The position numbers were made by a program, and so were the translations under genes. A stretch of DNA of 64,000 bases, taken from the NCBI RefSeq assembly GCF_010389155.1, contig NC_057767.1:25431723-25495722 (forward strand). The letters run 5' to 3'. The notes under the pieces were generated by a model that did not search any database, was not told the origin of the DNA, and saw only the letters and a program-made list of their open reading frames with translations. Below, piece by piece: positions 60,316-64,000 of this stretch. Origin of the DNA: Erigeron canadensis. Taxonomy: Eukaryota; Streptophyta; Magnoliopsida; Asterales; Asteraceae. Each line of letters starts with the position of its first letter. Position 1 is the first letter of the stretch.

Positions 60316-61239
60316 TTTTATTTTTTTATTATACAATCATCACTTTAGTTATAAACTAGATTTTAGACTCGTGTCCAACACTGGACACGAGACTTATGAC
60401 ATTATTAGTAATGTAATTCATAAAAACTTATAAATTCAAAGTTGAAGATATAAGTATATACTAAGTGTTCAATTCAAATGTCAAGAATGTTAAGTTAATA
60501 TAAAGAAAACTAATGTAATAAAATAACATTGGAAGCACATACCCTCCTTGATCATTTGAAAGACTTTTTTATAGACGAAATTTGTTATAGTGTTTTTTTG
60601 TCTTCTCATTTTTGTCACTTATTAACACCTTAAAGCTAGCCCCTTCTCGACTTAACTCGAGATACTGCAATGTACAATTGTTTATGTGTGAAAACCGGGC
60701 TTTATAGATAGAAAAATAATTTTAGTAACATTGTAAAAATAATTATTTTAGTAATTTTTTTATTAATCAAATAAAATTATGTAAAAACTAAATGATAACA
60801 TCATCGAGAGTCAATATGATGTAATCGAACAATATGGTTAGTTAATAAGTCATTATTTCAATTGTCTTTTATTCGTGGTATAAATTAAAATTAATACTAA
60901 AATAGTACAATTACTATTAAAATCTTAATATATTTATAATAAATTTAATTTATTTTTAAATAATTACATATATATATATATGATAGAACATATTATTGGA
61001 TATATATTAGTGATTATTATTTTTTGGATAAATACTAGTTATTATTATTCTATCAATTACTCGTATATATTAGCTATTATTATTTGTTTATTATATTAAA
61101 TTATTGGGTAAAAAGTGTAAATTTGTGATGGAAAACAAAAAAGTGTAAATTAAAGTCAAAATTGAAAATAAAAGTCAACATTAAAAAATCGAGAACTGTG
61201 ATTGGTCGATAAGTTATTATAGCAACTATGCTTTAGGAT
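60316..61239. other. intergenic, nothing recognised
   Basis: Very AT-rich with TA/TTA runs. No exon or complete element. Confidence 0.4.
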
Positions 61240-61563
61240 TTACAAGAAATTAGTAAGAACTCGAGATACTATTTCGGCTGCCCCTTCTGTAGTTATAGTA
61301 TAACTAATCCTATTAAATATATGAGCAGCAACACGTGCTCCAATATCATGTGCAGCAGAGAACTTCTTTATTCGGTTGAGTAGGGTCACTGCATCTTTCT
61401 TAAGTTCTCCAAAAGAAGAGAATGAAAAAGGGATACTACCATATCCAATATCTGCACACTTAGCCTTATATTTATCCTGTTTACGTTGTGCTGACTCAAC
61501 CACTACATGCCCAGGCACAAAACTTGTCATACCAGTCTGCGTCAAAGGCGATGACTCTATCAA
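61240..61563 (-). pseudogene. C-terminal fragment of a retroelement-associated protein (tentative)
   Basis: 107 open codons include GMTSFVPGHVVVESAQRKQ, then KCADIGYGSIPFSFSSFGEL and AVTLLNRIKKF, ending at a stop. I associate this block with the tail of plant proteins annotated as putative reverse transcriptases, but cannot name the family precisely. No catalytic domain lies upstream (to the right), where a MITE begins. A partial repeat of its start (AAAGGCGATGAC...CAAATCAATA) is seen at 62,725-62,752. Confidence 0.35.
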
Positions 61564-61697
61564 ATCAATACATATATCAAGTCATCCATCCCATGAGTAA
61601 AACAATATATCAGCTGAGCATAAGAGGTTTTCTTTATCTCCAAAAAGCCCAATATCAACTTCTTTACGAGCTAAAACCCCATACATCAAGGCGAATT

Positions 61698-62292
61698 TAG
61701 GGCTGCCGATGGGTTTGGGTTTGGGTTGGCGGGTTAGTGGGTTGGAAAACTCCGACCCTAACCCAACCCACTAAAAGTTTCAGGTCAGAAATTTCAACCC
61801 TGACCCACAACCCGCTAACCCACCAACCCATGACCCAACCCATGTGACATGATAAGCAAATATATATAAATCTAAAATGGAATAAGTCAACCAATATAAA
61901 GCTTTATCATTGATGATGTAAGCTGAAAACGAATGATATAAAAAAGAAAAAAAGGCGAAGGTATTGTTAGTACTTGGCACAAAGTTAAGATAATTACCAT
62001 CTCATATTACATCACTTATCATCTCACATAATTTTGAATCCTCTTCCCATTTCAGTTTTAAAGTTACTTTAGGTTAGAAATATAGAAATGAGAATGGGAC
62101 GTTTGGATTAGTGTAATATAGAGTATCAACTATTATATATAATTGAATTATTTTAAAGCTATCGGTTTGGCGGGTCGACCTGACAACCCAACTCGGACCC
62201 AAGCCAAAAAAAATCAGGTTGGCTGGTTGGTGGGTCGAAAATACTCAACCCTAACCTGATGTTTTTCGGGTTTGGCGAAATTGACAGCCCTA
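61698..62292. mobile_element. hAT-like MITE, TAGGGCTG ends
   Basis: TAGGGCTGCCGAT at the left and, reverse complemented, TAGGGCTGTCAAT at the right are its ends. The interior has GGGTTGG/CCAACCC-type repeats that fold. The right flank is interrupted by the next MITE; with that removed, AAGGCGA lies on both sides as a likely target duplication. Confidence 0.6.
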
Positions 62293-62293
62293 A

Positions 62294-62723
62294 GGAGGTG
62301 TTTGGTACGATGGAATCATAAAGAATGGAAATGTAATAGAGAATGGAAATAATGGGAAAGAGAATGAGTATATGAAAAGAGAATATATTCGGTTGTTTGG
62401 TAGTAACAGAGAATAAACATAAGAGAAATATAAAAAAAATAAACAAATTTAATTAAAAAAAATATCAAAAAAATATACCTAACTTAATAATTTTATACTT
62501 TAAGAAATATATATAAATAAGACATACTTCATGAACAAAAAAAAAAAGAAAAAAGATACAAACCATTTCCATTCTCACCATTCTCTCCAATTTATAGAGA
62601 ATGGAGAGAATGGAAACTATTCTCACTTCTTTCTTTCCCTTTCCATTCTCTAGTGCAACCAAACTAGAGAAATCATTCTCATTCCCTTTTTCTCCTTTCC
62701 ATTCCACTCTACCAAACACCCCC
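62294..62723. mobile_element. Tourist-like (PIF/Harbinger) MITE, nested
   Basis: The ends GGAGGTGTTTGGTACGATGG and, reverse complemented, GGGGGTGTTTGGTAGAGTGG are flanked by TAA on both sides (62,291-62,293 and 62,724-62,726). The body is GAATGG/CCATTC-rich. It inserted at the right edge of the TAGGGCTG element. Confidence 0.75.
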
Positions 62724-62726
62724 TAA

Positions 62727-64000
62727 AGGCGATGACCGTGTCAAATCAATATTATTATTATTATTATATTATCAAATCAGATTAAACGCAGACCTCACCG
62801 AAAATGTAAATAAAAAATATATTAACAATTAAATTATTATTCATAATTTCTGATATTATCAAAACTATCATATTACAATTGATGTAAATAATAAAATTAT
62901 GATTTTTATGAATATATGATATATGTTAAATATGTTAAAGCCTGATTAATTAAACGTAATATTAAATTATAACAAATTTATATGTAAGAGTGATAAAAAT
63001 AATAGTACTAATAATAACAATAAAAACTAAAATAGAAATATTTAACTATTAAATAATAGTAATAATTATAGTAATAATAATAACAATAATAATAATACAT
63101 AAGGAAAGCAAAAATAGAAGAAAAAAAAAAGTAACAATTAAGCAAAATATGACATGGTATCTACATTATCTAACCATTTATTTATTGTTAACTTATTAGT
63201 GATTGGGATTTATATTAGATGAGTTGCCCTCGAGAGAAACTAGTAATGATTATCAAGAATGCAGATTAATAAAATATTTAATGGGAAAAATACAAGAATT
63301 TGACACATATGTAAAATAACTATTTGTTAAGATTAATAGATAATTATGTAAACCATAATATATTATCTCTTTGTTATATAGATATAATAAATAGAGGTGT
63401 AAAAGTTTATATGCTTCACAAAAATTATGACTTTCATTTATATACAAATGAATGACCACTTCATCAAGTGTCTTTCCAATATTAATTTAAAATAATAATA
63501 ATAATAATAATTTTTTATTATAGCTAGAGGAGTAGATACCCATGGGTTCCTACTAATTTTTTAAAAATTTTATTAAATTTTAATGAAAGTAATGTTTATA
63601 ATAAATAATAATAATAATAATAGTTCATCCTATAATGACTTTTGTATCCTAAATTTTTTGAGCAAGTACCCAAAAATATATTTTTGTACATGTATGATAT
63701 ACAGGTATAACCTAATATCTTATAAATTTTTTGATAACTCAGATATACAATACGATATTAATATTTGGTAAATTAATCAACAGACAAAAATATTCATTAA
63801 TAGAGTAATATCTTATATTCATTTATCACAATATTTTATTATACTAAAGTATAGTTGCTCGAATAGCTAATTAACCAATCTCATCTCTCGATTTCATCAA
63901 ACTTTTAATTTTGACTTTTATTGACTTTTTATTATATAAATAAAAATATACCCATAAATAAATGTCTACCACATAATAATTATCTAATCTAATGATAAAT
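62727..64000. other. intergenic, nothing recognised
   Basis: Very AT-rich with short (TAA)n tracts (62,749-62,770, 63,060-63,100, 63,490-63,512, 63,601-63,622). No coding exon. Confidence 0.4.

Noticed and set aside
1..64000. CRISPR array, rRNA, bacterial operon or phage-type system
   Set aside because: No regularly spaced direct repeats with unique spacers and no prokaryotic gene structure. The genes have spliceosomal introns throughout.

Overview
The window is AT-rich nuclear DNA from a eudicot plant. The evidence is four intron-bearing genes of plant type with GT/AG introns, and a dense layer of plant transposon families: hAT, PIF/Harbinger, Mutator-like foldbacks, Helitrons, pogo/Lemi1, Stowaway, tRNA-headed SINEs and LTR elements. 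An asterid such as Asteraceae is my guess from the flavour of the repeats; nothing in the sequence proves it.

Layout. 1-11,190 holds no host gene. It contains Helitron-like remnants, hairpin repeats, an inverted-repeat pair, a hAT element nested in another hAT element (6,138-7,178) and a full-length but dead PIF/Harbinger transposon (7,524-9,355). 11,455-13,027 (+) is a two-exon F-box gene. 14,649-15,745 (-) is a five-exon WLIM1-type LIM gene. 20,723-34,341 (-) is a complete 14-exon SCYL2-type pseudokinase gene. Its introns carry a gag-only LTR element, an identical 183-bp triplication and several MITEs. A second gag-only LTR element of the same family (34,383-37,150) lies directly upstream, with its 3' LTR ending 42 bp before the SCYL2 start codon. 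42,908-52,491 (-) is a seven-coding-exon gene for an RNA polymerase II CTD-interacting (CID/RPRD-like) protein, with a separate 5'-UTR exon near 54.3 kb. 53.5-64 kb is again repeat-dominated: a Helitron, two long foldback elements with 9-bp target duplications, a SINE, a Helitron carrying a nested Lemi1 element, and TTA microsatellites.

The four genes do not form a pathway. They are ordinary housekeeping genes: protein turnover adaptor, actin-bundling/LIM protein, clathrin-trafficking pseudokinase and transcription-termination factor. The unusual content is in the mobile DNA: a likely LTR capture of the SCYL2 promoter, hierarchical palindromes, and a microsatellite split by two separate insertions. 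I found no new enzyme system, CRISPR array or tRNA/rRNA gene. All splice sites, phases and lengths were worked out by hand from the sequence; no database search was run.
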